Shown here piece after piece: positions 25,944-34,515 of a DNA stretch of 38,790 bases. Both the position numbers and the translations under genes were made by a program. This DNA comes from Westiellopsis prolifica IICB1 (lineage in GTDB: Bacteria > Cyanobacteriota > Cyanobacteriia > Cyanobacteriales > Nostocaceae), in assembly GCF_004323185.1 (NCBI RefSeq), contig NZ_NAPS01000001.1:1329925-1368714 (forward strand), read 5' to 3'. How positions within the stretch are numbered: position 1 is the first letter of the stretch; every line of letters starts with the position of its first letter. The notes under the pieces are model-generated. The model was given only the letters and a program-made list of their open reading frames with translations, ran no database searches and had not been told where the DNA came from.

Positions 25944-27056
25944 ATGAAAATTTTACATTTGGGTTCACATTCTTCTCCACATGTAGTAGATGGAGTAAAT
26001 ACAACAATCTGGTTAGTTGCTAGAGAACAAGCTTTACTTGGTCATGAGGTAACTTTATTGCTAGATAGCCCACCAAATGAAGCTGCAAAAACATTAGCTG
26101 AAGCTGTTGGTATTAAGTTAATTTCTATTTCAGCAAATAATTGGTACTATGACACGAAAACTTTCAAATCATTACTACATACTGACACGCCACAGATTGT
26201 ACACATGCACTCAGTATTTATTCCCACGCAAGCTTCCTTCGCAAAAAATTTAGTTCAAGATAAAATTCCATACGTCATTACTCCACATGGTGGATTAGAC
26301 TCTCAGCGGAGTCAAGCAAAAAAAATACTGTATAGCTTGTTTATAGAGAAAAAAAGATTTTCTCAAGCATCTGCAATTACAGTAGTAACACCTAAAGAGG
26401 AAAAAACGGTGCGTGCTTTTGTACCCAGTTACCAAGGTAAAGTTAGCTGGGTAGCAAATCCTTTTGATAGCCATAAGTTAATGAATTATAAATGGAAGGG
26501 TAATGTAGAAGCTAAAAAATTAGTTTTCTTGGGTCGTTTCGATGTTCTACATAAAGGATTAGATATTTTAGTAAAGATAGCTCAATTTTTACCAGAAGTA
26601 GAGTTTCATTTATATGGAAATGAAGAACTAAAAACTATAAAAAAACTTACAAATCTTCAACGTAACTCTCCTCCTAATGTTTATTTCCACAAGCCAGTAT
26701 TTAACGAGGAAAAATTACAAGTTTTGGCTAATGCTAGCCTTTACATTCAAACCTCTCGTTGGGAGGGGTTTCCGGTGTCAATAGTTGAGGCTATGTCTTT
26801 AGGAGTTCCTTGTGCAGTGACTGAGATGCCTAATTTTGCTGAACTTTTTCGTCAGCATGACTTAGGTCTTTTGTTATCGGCAAATCCTCAAGTTTCAGCT
26901 GATCGTCTGCGAGCAGCTCTTAGTCAACCAGCTATGCTTCATAATTGGTCAAAGCGTGCAGAAGAATTTGCACGAAAACAATTCGAGCCACGTGAAGTAG
27001 CTTTAGGTTATTTAAATGTTTATAATTCTATAGTTTTTGCGAAAAATAATCCCTAA
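25944..27056 (+). CDS. GT4-family glycosyltransferase
   Basis: 370 aa from ATG 25944 (MKILHLGSHSSPHVVDGVN). ATG 25932 (four residues longer) and a TTG at 25890 are less likely alternatives. PHGGLDSQRSQAKKILYSLF is the usual conserved segment of this group. KLVFLGRFDVLHKGLDIL begins the donor domain, and the E-x7-E pair lies in WEGFPVSIVEAMSLGVP. It is 57 bases after the previous gene. Donor unknown. Confidence 0.88.
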   Translation: MKILHLGSHSSPHVVDGVNTTIWLVAREQALLGHEVTLLLDSPPNEAAKTLAEAVGIKLISISANNWYYDTKTFKSLLHTDTPQIVHMHSVFIPTQASFAKNLVQDKIPYVITPHGGLDSQRSQAKKILYSLFIEKKRFSQASAITVVTPKEEKTVRAFVPSYQGKVSWVANPFDSHKLMNYKWKGNVEAKKLVFLGRFDVLHKGLDILVKIAQFLPEVEFHLYGNEELKTIKKLTNLQRNSPPNVYFHKPVFNEEKLQVLANASLYIQTSRWEGFPVSIVEAMSLGVPCAVTEMPNFAELFRQHDLGLLLSANPQVSADRLRAALSQPAMLHNWSKRAEEFARKQFEPREVALGYLNVYNSIVFAKNNP

Positions 27057-27115
27057 ATAATTCAGTATAAAATTTGCTGAACATTGTTCAATTTGAATTA
27101 GATGGAAGTTTACTC

Positions 27116-27223
27116 ATGATTAAAACTACAGCAGGATTTGGTGAGTCAGTAACTAAGTGGAAAGAGCGTCGGCTCCTTTACGCATGGCGAGAACTGACAC
27201 AAGCAGCCAGTCATCAAGATTAA
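27116..27223 (+). CDS. Tiny 35-aa ORF between glycosyltransferases
   Basis: 35 codons from ATG 27116 to TAA, starting MIKTTAGFGESVTKWKERR and continuing LLYAWRELTQAASHQD. ggaag lies about 9 bases upstream. It ends 18 bases before the next gene. The composition is basic-amphipathic and protein-like rather than random. It could be a genuine small protein, a leader peptide for the next gene, or the remnant of a lost gene. I do not recognise it. Confidence 0.4.
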   Translation: MIKTTAGFGESVTKWKERRLLYAWRELTQAASHQD

Positions 27224-27241
27224 ACGACAAGTATTTTAAGT

Positions 27242-28507
27242 ATGAAAATCCTGATATCTGCATACTCATGTGAACCGGGTAGAGGTTCTGAGCCTGGTGT
27301 GGGCTGGAGTGTCGCGCGAGAAGTCGCCAAATACCATGAGGTCTGGGTATTGACCAGACCTGATGAAAGTGGCGACATTATTGAAGCAGAATTAGCTCGC
27401 AACCCAGTCCCTAACTTGCACTTTGTGTATTTTAATTTACCTATCCTGGGAAGCCTGTGGCGTTGGAACCAATCAGGGGCGATGCAAATTCACTACTACC
27501 TTTGGCAAATTCAAGCATATTTTGTTGCCCGTCGCCTGCATCGCCAAATTGGCTTTGATGCCATTCATCACGTTACTTTTGTAAAATATTCTAATCCTAG
27601 TTTCCTATCGCTGTTACCTGTTCCTTTTATTTGGGGTCCGGTTGGTGGCGGAGAATCTGCGCCAAAAGCTTTTTGGCGAGATTTTAGTCTGCGTGCTAAA
27701 GCGTACGAAACTGCACGCACCTTGGTTCGCTGGTTGGGTGAACTCGACCCATTTGTTCATTTGACTGCAAAAAAAAGTGCTGTAGTCCGAGCCACAACAG
27801 AGGATACCGCTGAACGCATTCGCAAAATGGGTATCAATAAGGTAGAAGTGATTTGCGAATCAGGTTTACCCAAACAAGAGATTCTCGATCTTGCTCAGTT
27901 TCCAATGCCCACCGACTCCACCGTTAGATTTATTAGTATGGGTAGATTATTGCACTGGAAAGGTTTTCACCTGGGAGTGTGTGCCTTTGCTAAAGCTAAT
28001 CTACCAGATGCGGAGTACTGGATTTTAGGTGATGGGCCTGAACGCCAAAGATTGCAAAATCTGGCCGAAGAACTGGGAATTGCCGAAAAGGTGAAATTTT
28101 GGGGTAGGCTACCACGAGAGCAAAGCTTAGAGAAATTAAGCCAGTGCATTGCGCTGGTTCATCCTAGCCTCCATGACTCTGGCGGTTGGGTTTGTCTAGA
28201 AGCAATGGCAGCTGGTCGTCCAGTGCTGTGCTTGGATTTAGGAGGACCTGCTGTTCAGGTCACATCTGAAACTGGTTTTAAAGTTTCTGCTCACACACCC
28301 CAACAAGCCGTAGAGGATTTAGCTGTAGCAATGACCCGTTTAGCAGAAGATGTAGAACTTAGAATCTGCATGAGTAAAGCCGCACAAACCAGAGTCAGAG
28401 ATGTCTTTGACCGAGAAGTTATGGGTTTAGCTTTAGCTCAACTTTATGAAGAAATCGCAGCACCAAATAGCAATCAGCCTAAGCCGATGTTGCTTCACTC
28501 GAACTAA
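27242..28507 (+). CDS. GT4-family glycosyltransferase
   Basis: 421 aa. MKILISAYSCEPGRGSEPGVGWSV opens the acceptor domain with its Gly-rich turn. FIWGPVGGGESAPKAF marks a subgroup that often occurs in cyanobacterial exopolysaccharide loci. FISMGRLLHWKGFHLGV starts the donor domain. DSGGWVCLEAMAAGRPV carries Asp in place of the first Glu of E-x7-E. GC content is somewhat higher than in the flanking genes. No strong ribosome site. Confidence 0.9.
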   Translation: MKILISAYSCEPGRGSEPGVGWSVAREVAKYHEVWVLTRPDESGDIIEAELARNPVPNLHFVYFNLPILGSLWRWNQSGAMQIHYYLWQIQAYFVARRLHRQIGFDAIHHVTFVKYSNPSFLSLLPVPFIWGPVGGGESAPKAFWRDFSLRAKAYETARTLVRWLGELDPFVHLTAKKSAVVRATTEDTAERIRKMGINKVEVICESGLPKQEILDLAQFPMPTDSTVRFISMGRLLHWKGFHLGVCAFAKANLPDAEYWILGDGPERQRLQNLAEELGIAEKVKFWGRLPREQSLEKLSQCIALVHPSLHDSGGWVCLEAMAAGRPVLCLDLGGPAVQVTSETGFKVSAHTPQQAVEDLAVAMTRLAEDVELRICMSKAAQTRVRDVFDREVMGLALAQLYEEIAAPNSNQPKPMLLHSN

Positions 28508-28522
28508 TCCTCTTTCTTGTAT

Positions 28523-28621
28523 GACCAATCATTCCGAGCAGAGTACAAGTCCCTCCCCCTAACCCCCATTCGATTTATTCCACGGATAAATCCGCTTTCT
28601 TGTACCCTGCTCGGAATGGTC
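28523..28621. mobile_element. MITE-like inverted repeat element
   Basis: The left end attccgagcagagtacaag (28531-28549) is matched by the right end cttgtaccctgctcggaat (28599-28617) as inverted repeats with one mismatch in 19; gacc/ggtc lie just outside. The interior has a gatttat/ataaatc hairpin. A solo end lies at 2998-3012. aaaatcc heptad repeats follow at 28628-28650. Confidence 0.7.
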
Positions 28622-28770
28622 GGTTAATCTAAAATCCAAAATCCAAAATCGATTACAAAATTAAGTCCAAACGAGGTTTAAAGATTATTCTCTGTAAAAA
28701 GTGATAAAAAGGTATAATGACGTATTGCTAGCTGACAAATTAAGTAAGACTGCGAGAACAGTTTGCTTTG

Positions 28771-29904
28771 ATGAAGTTTATCAATACGCTCACAGTATTT
28801 TTATCAGCAGAGAATATGCAAAAATCAAGATTGGCTGGTGTAGATCTATGCCGAGGAATTGCAGCATATGCTGTTGTTTTATTACATTCTGGTGATCAAA
28901 CTTGGGGTTATATAAGCCCTTTAGCATCAGAATTTAGAAGCCTCTTTTCTTTTGCAGTTCCCTTTTTCCTAGCTACATCTTTTTATTTCTCGATGGGCAA
29001 AGTATATACAGGATTATCTGTTGATTTTTGGAAGCAAAGATTTCAGCGTATTATCGTACCCTACATTATCTGGACTGTATTTTATTTATTTTCTAAAATA
29101 CTGATGTTTAACATTAGCAAACAACCAGATAAAATTAAAGATTTATTTTTAGATCCAGTTTCAATGATTTTTTTTGGAGGTGCATCGCTGCAATTATACT
29201 ACTTACCTCTTTTGATAGTAGGCACTTGTTTATTAATAATTGCAGAGTATTTAGTCAGACGGCATAGTAGACTGATTGTAATAGTTTTTTTAAGTATAGT
29301 CAGTACAGTTACATATAATTTATTTGTAGTATCTGGAAATGATTTTCAGCTAGGTCCTAATATCGCTTTTCAAAATATAGTGAAATTAATAGCACCTAAT
29401 GCAAATGAAATTCCGCTCTGGAGAATCGTATTTGTTGAAGTAGCTTTTATAATCAGATGTCTTCCATATCTTTTCATTGCAATGGTTTTTCAGCGATTAA
29501 TTTCCAGTCAAAAGTATACTAAAAATGTTAAATATATTATCCTCTTTTTGTTTGTTTGTTTTCTTACTGTTTGTAGTTATGGCAAGCTAATATTACCTAT
29601 TGTCGTGCAGGATTTATTATTAGGATTCTCACTATTATTTTTGGGTATTTATTTATCAAAATATTTGACAAGTAATAGCTTGATTAATAGCTTAGGATCT
29701 TGTTCGTTTGGTATTTATTTAATTCATATATTTTATATAAATATATTTCAATTTTTATTAGAGAAAAATCTGCCAATTTTGATGGCAAAAGTAACGATGT
29801 TTTCCTTAATAATATTTTCTGTTTGCAGCTTTTTATTAAGTTGGCTAACTGTATATCTGATGAGAAAAAATAAATTTATTGCTAAATATATGTTTGGTAC
29901 TTAA
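28771..29904 (+). CDS. Acyltransferase-3 family membrane protein
   Basis: 377 aa from ATG 28771; an internal ATG at 28816 (MQKSRLAGVDLCRG) is an equally good start. Polytopic, about ten hydrophobic segments. The N-terminal SRLAGVDLCRGIAAYAVVLLHSG carries the Arg and His typical of acyltransferase-3 (OafA/NodX-like) enzymes, which acetylate or otherwise acylate sugars at the membrane. RFQRIIVPYIIWTVFYLF also fits. It sits within the glycosyltransferase run, 3 bases before the next gene, so it likely decorates the cluster glycan. The DNA is strongly AT-rich, possibly a sign of separate acquisition. Confidence 0.85.
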   Translation: MKFINTLTVFLSAENMQKSRLAGVDLCRGIAAYAVVLLHSGDQTWGYISPLASEFRSLFSFAVPFFLATSFYFSMGKVYTGLSVDFWKQRFQRIIVPYIIWTVFYLFSKILMFNISKQPDKIKDLFLDPVSMIFFGGASLQLYYLPLLIVGTCLLIIAEYLVRRHSRLIVIVFLSIVSTVTYNLFVVSGNDFQLGPNIAFQNIVKLIAPNANEIPLWRIVFVEVAFIIRCLPYLFIAMVFQRLISSQKYTKNVKYIILFLFVCFLTVCSYGKLILPIVVQDLLLGFSLLFLGIYLSKYLTSNSLINSLGSCSFGIYLIHIFYINIFQFLLEKNLPILMAKVTMFSLIIFSVCSFLLSWLTVYLMRKNKFIAKYMFGT

Positions 29905-29907
29905 ATA

Positions 29908-31083
29908 ATGCATATCTTATCTATTCATAACCGCTATCAGATTCGAGGAGGAGAGGATGAGTGTCATGAAGCTGAAGTCAGACTCTTACGTGAGAGAGGA
30001 CATCATGTTGAAGTATATGAAGAAAATAATGATCGTATGGCAGGATTGAGCAACTTCAGCAAGATTACGAAAACAATTTGGTCTCAAGAAGCTTATCAAA
30101 AAGTCAAACATCTATTGAAGGAACAACCTTATGATGTAGTGCATATACAAAATTTTTTTCCGCTAATTTCCCCGTCAGCGTACTATGCAGCAAAAAAAGA
30201 AGGAGTACCCATAGTTCAGACCTTACACAATTACCGTCTTTTGTGTCCCAACGCTTTATTTTTCCGTAATGGAAACATTTGTGAAGACTGCTTGGGGCTA
30301 TCTGTTCCCTATCCAGGAGTATTGCATGGTTGTTATCGCAACAGCAAAGTGGCAAGTGTTGGTGTTGCGACAATGCTGACTGTGCATGGGCTGATGAGTA
30401 CTTGGGTAAAGACGGTGGATTTATACATAGCTCTGACTGAGTTTGCTCGACAGAAATTTATTGCTGGTGGTCTCCCAGCAGATAAGATTGTGGTCAAACC
30501 AAATTTTGTCAGTCCCGAACCCGCTATTGGTAAGGGAAGTGGTGGTTATGCTCTGTTTGTAGGTAGGCTTTCTGTGGAAAAGGGTTTAGACACCCTGTTA
30601 AAAGCTTGGGAACATCTCGGTGTACAAATACCTCTCAAAATTGTGGGCGATGGTCCTTTAGCTAACGAAGTGGTAGCAGCTGTCAAACGACATTCTTCTA
30701 TAGAATGGCTAGGACGCAGACCAATGTCAGAAGTGCATGATTTGATGGGAGAAGCGATGTTTTTGGTCTTTCCCTCGAAATGGTATGAAACCTTTGGGCG
30801 TGTTGCAGTTGAGGCGTTTGCTAAAGGAACTCCCGTGATTGCTGCCAATATTGGTGCTGTAGCAGAGTTGGTAGATTCTGGTCGAACTGGGCTTCATTTC
30901 CGTCCTGGTGATGCAAATGACTTAATAACCCAGGTAGAGTGGATTTTAGCAAATCCAGCAAAGCTTGCTGACATGCGCCAGGAAGCAAGGGTAGAGTTTG
31001 AAGCAAAGTACACAGCTGAAAAAAATTACCAAAAACTCATGGAAATTTATACCAAAATGCAAAAGTTTGGTTGGAAACATTAA
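29908..31083 (+). CDS. GT4-family glycosyltransferase with Cys cluster
   Basis: 391 aa. IRGGEDECHEAEVRLLRERGH (12-32) is the acceptor Gly-rich loop. HNYRLLCPNALFFRNG leads into a cluster of Cys 113, 125, 128 and 142. ALFVGRLSVEKGLDTLLKAW starts the donor domain, and the E-x7-E pair lies in WYETFGRVAVEAFAKGTP. The start is 3 bases after the acyltransferase stop, pointing to translational coupling. Like the gene at 14831, it has Cys residues in the loop after the acceptor VHD/HNY strand. Confidence 0.92.
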   Translation: MHILSIHNRYQIRGGEDECHEAEVRLLRERGHHVEVYEENNDRMAGLSNFSKITKTIWSQEAYQKVKHLLKEQPYDVVHIQNFFPLISPSAYYAAKKEGVPIVQTLHNYRLLCPNALFFRNGNICEDCLGLSVPYPGVLHGCYRNSKVASVGVATMLTVHGLMSTWVKTVDLYIALTEFARQKFIAGGLPADKIVVKPNFVSPEPAIGKGSGGYALFVGRLSVEKGLDTLLKAWEHLGVQIPLKIVGDGPLANEVVAAVKRHSSIEWLGRRPMSEVHDLMGEAMFLVFPSKWYETFGRVAVEAFAKGTPVIAANIGAVAELVDSGRTGLHFRPGDANDLITQVEWILANPAKLADMRQEARVEFEAKYTAEKNYQKLMEIYTKMQKFGWKH

Positions 31084-31101
31084 GTAAATTCAGGGGGATA
31101 G

Positions 31102-32463
31102 ATGAACGCTGGGATAGGAGTTTACAAAAAACAGGAAGGATACATTAAAAATTCGCTTCTCATACTACTAGCTTTTGCTACCGCTTTTTTCCCCCGAATT
31201 CTTAATTCTATTGGCTTCCCTTCACCTATCAATTTTGTTCACTTCCTAATCGTTCCAATAGCTTGTGGAATTGTAGTCACTAAAACTAAAGTAAGAAATA
31301 AAAACCAAATTTCAATTGCTAAAGCACTTCTGGCTGGTTTTTTAATTCTGCTGGGAATGATGACTGCTAGCGCCTTTTTCAATAAAGCTGGGCTAATTAA
31401 TATATTCTTATCTTTGATGTTGCTAAGTGAGCCATTTCTAGTTTTACTGGCAATAATTTGTATTCCTATTTCTCCAGAAAATTTTAAAAAATTTAGAGCT
31501 TGGATATTACGCTTCGGTTGTTTTCATATTTTTTTAGGTATTGCCCAGCATTTTCTGATCACCGTCGGTGTTTTGAATGTCACTGAAATGCAACCAACAG
31601 ACAATGTTCAAGGAGTTTTCTATCTTACAGGCTCCGGTCATGTTGTTGCTGCTGCTGTATCTATGTCCTTTGGTTTGTATTATTTAATCAGCGCTAAGAC
31701 TGCTCCAATATTGTTACGAATTTCCATTATTGCTGCTGCCTTTTTTCAGTTATTATTTGCAGACGCTAAACAGGTGCTTTTAGTTTGGCTGCTAGCTTGG
31801 TTTATACTGATCATGATTAAATTACAAGATCTGAGAAAAACCATACAGTATTTGATAGCTGCAATTTTAATTAGTTACGGGCTGTGGTGGTGCATACAAA
31901 ATGTAGAAGCATTTAGCGCTTTTAATACCTGGATTAGACCAGAACTTTACGGTCCTGATGGTGAAGCGACATTACTTAAGTTAGCACCAATTAGAATTAT
32001 TCCTACATTTTATAAATCACCCTTAAATTGGTTGTTTGGTCTTGGGCCAGGTCATACAGTTGGACGATTAGGGGGATGGATGTTAAAGGACTACTCATTT
32101 TTATTGGAACCATTGGGTGCTACTATCCATCCTGCTAGTCAGGCTGTTTGGGATGCTTGGAGTGAAATTTCTTGGTTAGACTCTAGCTTTTTCGCTCCAC
32201 TTTGGGGTTGGGTTGGTATTTGGGGAGATTTTGGATTTGTAGGTTTAGGAGCTTATTTATATCTTGCGTCTATCGTCTGGCGTCGAATTTGCTTAGATGA
32301 CTTTTGCAAATTTACAATGCTGACTGTGTTGATTTATGGTTTCATTTTCACTCAGCTAGAAGAACCTGGCTATATGCTCTCAATGGCTATGTTAATTGGT
32401 ATGCGATGGCAGGAGTTACAAATTTTGAAGTACTCGCGCTTTTACAATAGACCTCTTGCATGA
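31102..32463 (+). CDS. Wzy/WaaL-like polytopic polysaccharide polymerase or ligase
   Basis: 453 aa with about ten to twelve membrane segments and a large non-cytoplasmic loop (about residues 275-370) that includes WLFGLGPGHTVGRLGGW, a pattern typical of O-antigen polymerase/ligase proteins. gggggat precedes the ATG. The final codons (NRPLA then TGA) fall in a dispersed repeat end, so this repeat supplies the stop and the last few residues. Because the locus has an ABC exporter, this protein could be a ligase or surface polymerase rather than a classical Wzy. Specificity cannot be read. Confidence 0.8.
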   Translation: MNAGIGVYKKQEGYIKNSLLILLAFATAFFPRILNSIGFPSPINFVHFLIVPIACGIVVTKTKVRNKNQISIAKALLAGFLILLGMMTASAFFNKAGLINIFLSLMLLSEPFLVLLAIICIPISPENFKKFRAWILRFGCFHIFLGIAQHFLITVGVLNVTEMQPTDNVQGVFYLTGSGHVVAAAVSMSFGLYYLISAKTAPILLRISIIAAAFFQLLFADAKQVLLVWLLAWFILIMIKLQDLRKTIQYLIAAILISYGLWWCIQNVEAFSAFNTWIRPELYGPDGEATLLKLAPIRIIPTFYKSPLNWLFGLGPGHTVGRLGGWMLKDYSFLLEPLGATIHPASQAVWDAWSEISWLDSSFFAPLWGWVGIWGDFGFVGLGAYLYLASIVWRRICLDDFCKFTMLTVLIYGFIFTQLEEPGYMLSMAMLIGMRWQELQILKYSRFYNRPLA

Positions 32464-32465
32464 AT
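32448..32465. repeat. Repeat end overlapping the wzy-like gene stop
   Basis: tagacctcttgcatgaat repeats the end of the 6370-6496 element with small changes. It includes the TGA stop of the upstream gene. An inverted partner, attcgtgcaagaggt, is at 33198-33212. Confidence 0.65.
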
Positions 32466-32585
32466 CTTTACCCACTCTTCCTTGAAGAGCAAAGCTCTAC
32501 ACCCTAAATCCCTCTGGCAAACTTGGGAAAGGGACTTTTAAATTGGCTCCCCTTCTAGTCAATATTGACCAGAAGAGGTTGAATA

Positions 32586-32831
32586 TCAATTCACCCGGCT
32601 CCAAGAACTCCCATTGTTCCAGCTAATTTTACTCCCATCCGTCGCGATAGTCCCACTCAACTGATCACCACCACCGAAACTCATCTTTACTTCATTGTTC
32701 TTAACAATGCCTGAAGAATAGTTCCAATATGGATTTGTTTCAGTCCAATGAACCAATACTGTAACCCCATTTTGGATTACGTAAATATCTTTGTTACCGT
32801 TATCGGCAGACCACTTGCCTGTTAGTGTCAT
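32586..32831 (-). CDS. Small beta-rich hypothetical protein
   Basis: 81 aa, no signal peptide, rich in Trp, Gly, Asn and Ser. The repeating pattern of GKW, HWTET, SGTIATDG and ISWNNGSSWSR suggests a small beta-sandwich or barrel. The ATG has AAGGA 7 bases upstream (on the complement). Proteins with W-x-GTI and WNNGS-type motifs are common in cyanobacteria, but without an established function. The gene stands alone, convergent with the polysaccharide operon, and lies between the inverted repeat ends at 32448 and 33212. Confidence 0.75.
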   Translation of the reverse strand: MTLTGKWSADNGNKDIYVIQNGVTVLVHWTETNPYWNYSSGIVKNNEVKMSFGGGDQLSGTIATDGSKISWNNGSSWSRVN

Positions 32832-33323
32832 ATTTTTCCTTCTAAATACAAAAAAGTCAATTCAGAGTAGGATGAATCAAAGATTACTACTCGTCTTAGC
32901 TTGATATTGCTATGTATTTTAGCATAGTAATATCAGTCAAAAATACTACAGTGTTTGCTTGATTCTGTCAACATCTTTTGAAGAACTAGTTAATTTGTAC
33001 TATATTTGAAATTTCAAAATCCGGGTTAATACTCTATAGCAATCCGATTTGATTTCTGAACTTACTCGTGAAGGTAGGGAACTCTTAACGGGGAACAGGG
33101 AACAAAAAGTGTACTGAGTTTTTTCAAAAATCAAATAGGAGTCCTATCTTTATTTCAAAATGAGAATTGCTGGGTTGGGGATGAGGGCAAGTTTTGCATT
33201 CGTGCAAGAGGTATAATGCACAATTAGTTACGGAAGCAGATAGACAATTAAAGGCTGAAATATGAGTTATAAAAGATAAAAATTTTAGAGTTCTAAATCA
33301 CTTATTTTTGATTGCTTGATTAT
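32832..33323. other. Intergenic stretch, 492 bp, no gene seen
   Basis: It contains the promoter region of the 81-aa gene and the inverted repeat end at 33198-33212. Otherwise it is AT-rich sequence with stops in all frames. Confidence 0.5.
33198..33212. repeat. Inverted partner of the 32448 repeat end
   Basis: attcgtgcaagaggt is the reverse complement of the 32451-32465 end with one mismatch in 15. Confidence 0.6.
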
Positions 33324-34454
33324 CTATTCGTCGAGTAAAACACTTTTATCTCTGATTAACCAACGCCAGAATAACTCTAAGTACAAAATTTTATTGTGCA
33401 AACGCTCTCTTACCTGAATATGATAGCGAGTATTTTGCATAAACTGATGATTAGTATTAGTTTGATTAAGTATATCTAGACTAATCTCTGAAGCTAATTT
33501 TGCAACTTTCTGATCATTTGTAATTTTGTTAATAACTTCTATTGGTAAATTTAGTCCTATTAACTGGCGTGTCATAAAAAGACCAAGAAAAAGCATTCTT
33601 CTACAATCAAAATCATTAGCTTTTTGAATCACTCTTTCCCAATTAATTTCGGTATTTTGTCTAAGTAATTCTGCAATATCTGCTAACCAACTGAGCTTTT
33701 CCCAACGATGTCTTGATGCGTGGTTAGTGAGTAATAGTAGCCAATCTTCTGCCGAGAAAGTGTATATTTTCATACCACCAAGGCTAGATGAATGGAGATT
33801 TTCCCAAATATAATTAACTTCAATTGCAGATGTATAGCGTGGTGTAATTCGCCAATGAATTTCCACCATTATGTCTTTGCTATCATTTATAAAGTTATAA
33901 GTATGTTTACTTTTATCTTTTAAATAATTAATTTCTTCAGCTTCGGTTAATTGAACTTTTGGTCTGTATCCTCTAGACATTAGCAAGGTTTTAAATTTTA
34001 AAACATCTTGTTGTTGTACCAATATATCTAAATCACAGAACTGACGCAATCCAATATTTCCATATAATAAATTTGCTAAAACAGGCCCTTTATAAGGAAT
34101 AGCTGCAATCCCATTTTCTTGCAATAGGCGCAGGAGTTGCACAAGTTCCCCAGTCAGGATTAAACTGCGTTGAGCATTTGTGTAGAAAATGTTGCGAAGT
34201 TGATTGAGAATATCTTTTGGAACAGTATCTGGCGCGATCGCATTCAAGTTACTATACAAAAGTGGCATCAAACCGTGTTGCCATGCACTACTGAGAATTT
34301 CTTGCCAGTTTAAATCTGCTTGTTGAATCAAACTTTTGATTTGTTCGGTTTTGCCTGCGTCTATTTTAGTAGAAGCACAATCAAGCAATAGCTGCATTTC
34401 AGGACAGATGGTGATGTCTATATTTTTTGTTCTAGATTGTGTCATTGTTAACAT
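33324..34454 (-). CDS. Nucleotidyltransferase (NTP_transf_5 type) of RiPP cluster
   Basis: 376 aa from ATG 34454; an ATG at 34445 or a TTG at 34511 (only 4 bases after the upstream stop) are alternatives. The segment IPYKGPVLANLLYGNIGLRQ followed by FCDLDILV, with the two Asp of the nucleotidyltransferase fold (141 and 143 from ATG 34454), places it in the uncharacterised NTP_transf_5 family. VEIHWRI and the ANHASRHRWEKL-like stretch (read here as TNHASRHRWEKL) also fit. In lasso-peptide clusters such proteins accompany an HprK-like kinase and are thought to modify the phosphorylated C terminus. Here it is the last gene of a four-gene operon. Confidence 0.85.
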   Translation of the reverse strand: MLTMTQSRTKNIDITICPEMQLLLDCASTKIDAGKTEQIKSLIQQADLNWQEILSSAWQHGLMPLLYSNLNAIAPDTVPKDILNQLRNIFYTNAQRSLILTGELVQLLRLLQENGIAAIPYKGPVLANLLYGNIGLRQFCDLDILVQQQDVLKFKTLLMSRGYRPKVQLTEAEEINYLKDKSKHTYNFINDSKDIMVEIHWRITPRYTSAIEVNYIWENLHSSSLGGMKIYTFSAEDWLLLLTNHASRHRWEKLSWLADIAELLRQNTEINWERVIQKANDFDCRRMLFLGLFMTRQLIGLNLPIEVINKITNDQKVAKLASEISLDILNQTNTNHQFMQNTRYHIQVRERLHNKILYLELFWRWLIRDKSVLLDE

Positions 34455-34515
34455 TATAAGTTTTACGTATTTCACTAAAGAATTTAAATAAAACAAATGA
34501 CTGTTACTCAAAAAT

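Noticed and set aside
28701-28895. 64-codon frame overlapping the acyltransferase start
   Set aside because: Out of frame with the clear acyltransferase-3 protein and lacking any domain.
8201-32463. Assigning the locus to a named glycan such as heterocyst envelope or hormogonium polysaccharide
   Set aside because: No gene in the window is diagnostic of either pathway; similarity to such clusters could not be checked here.
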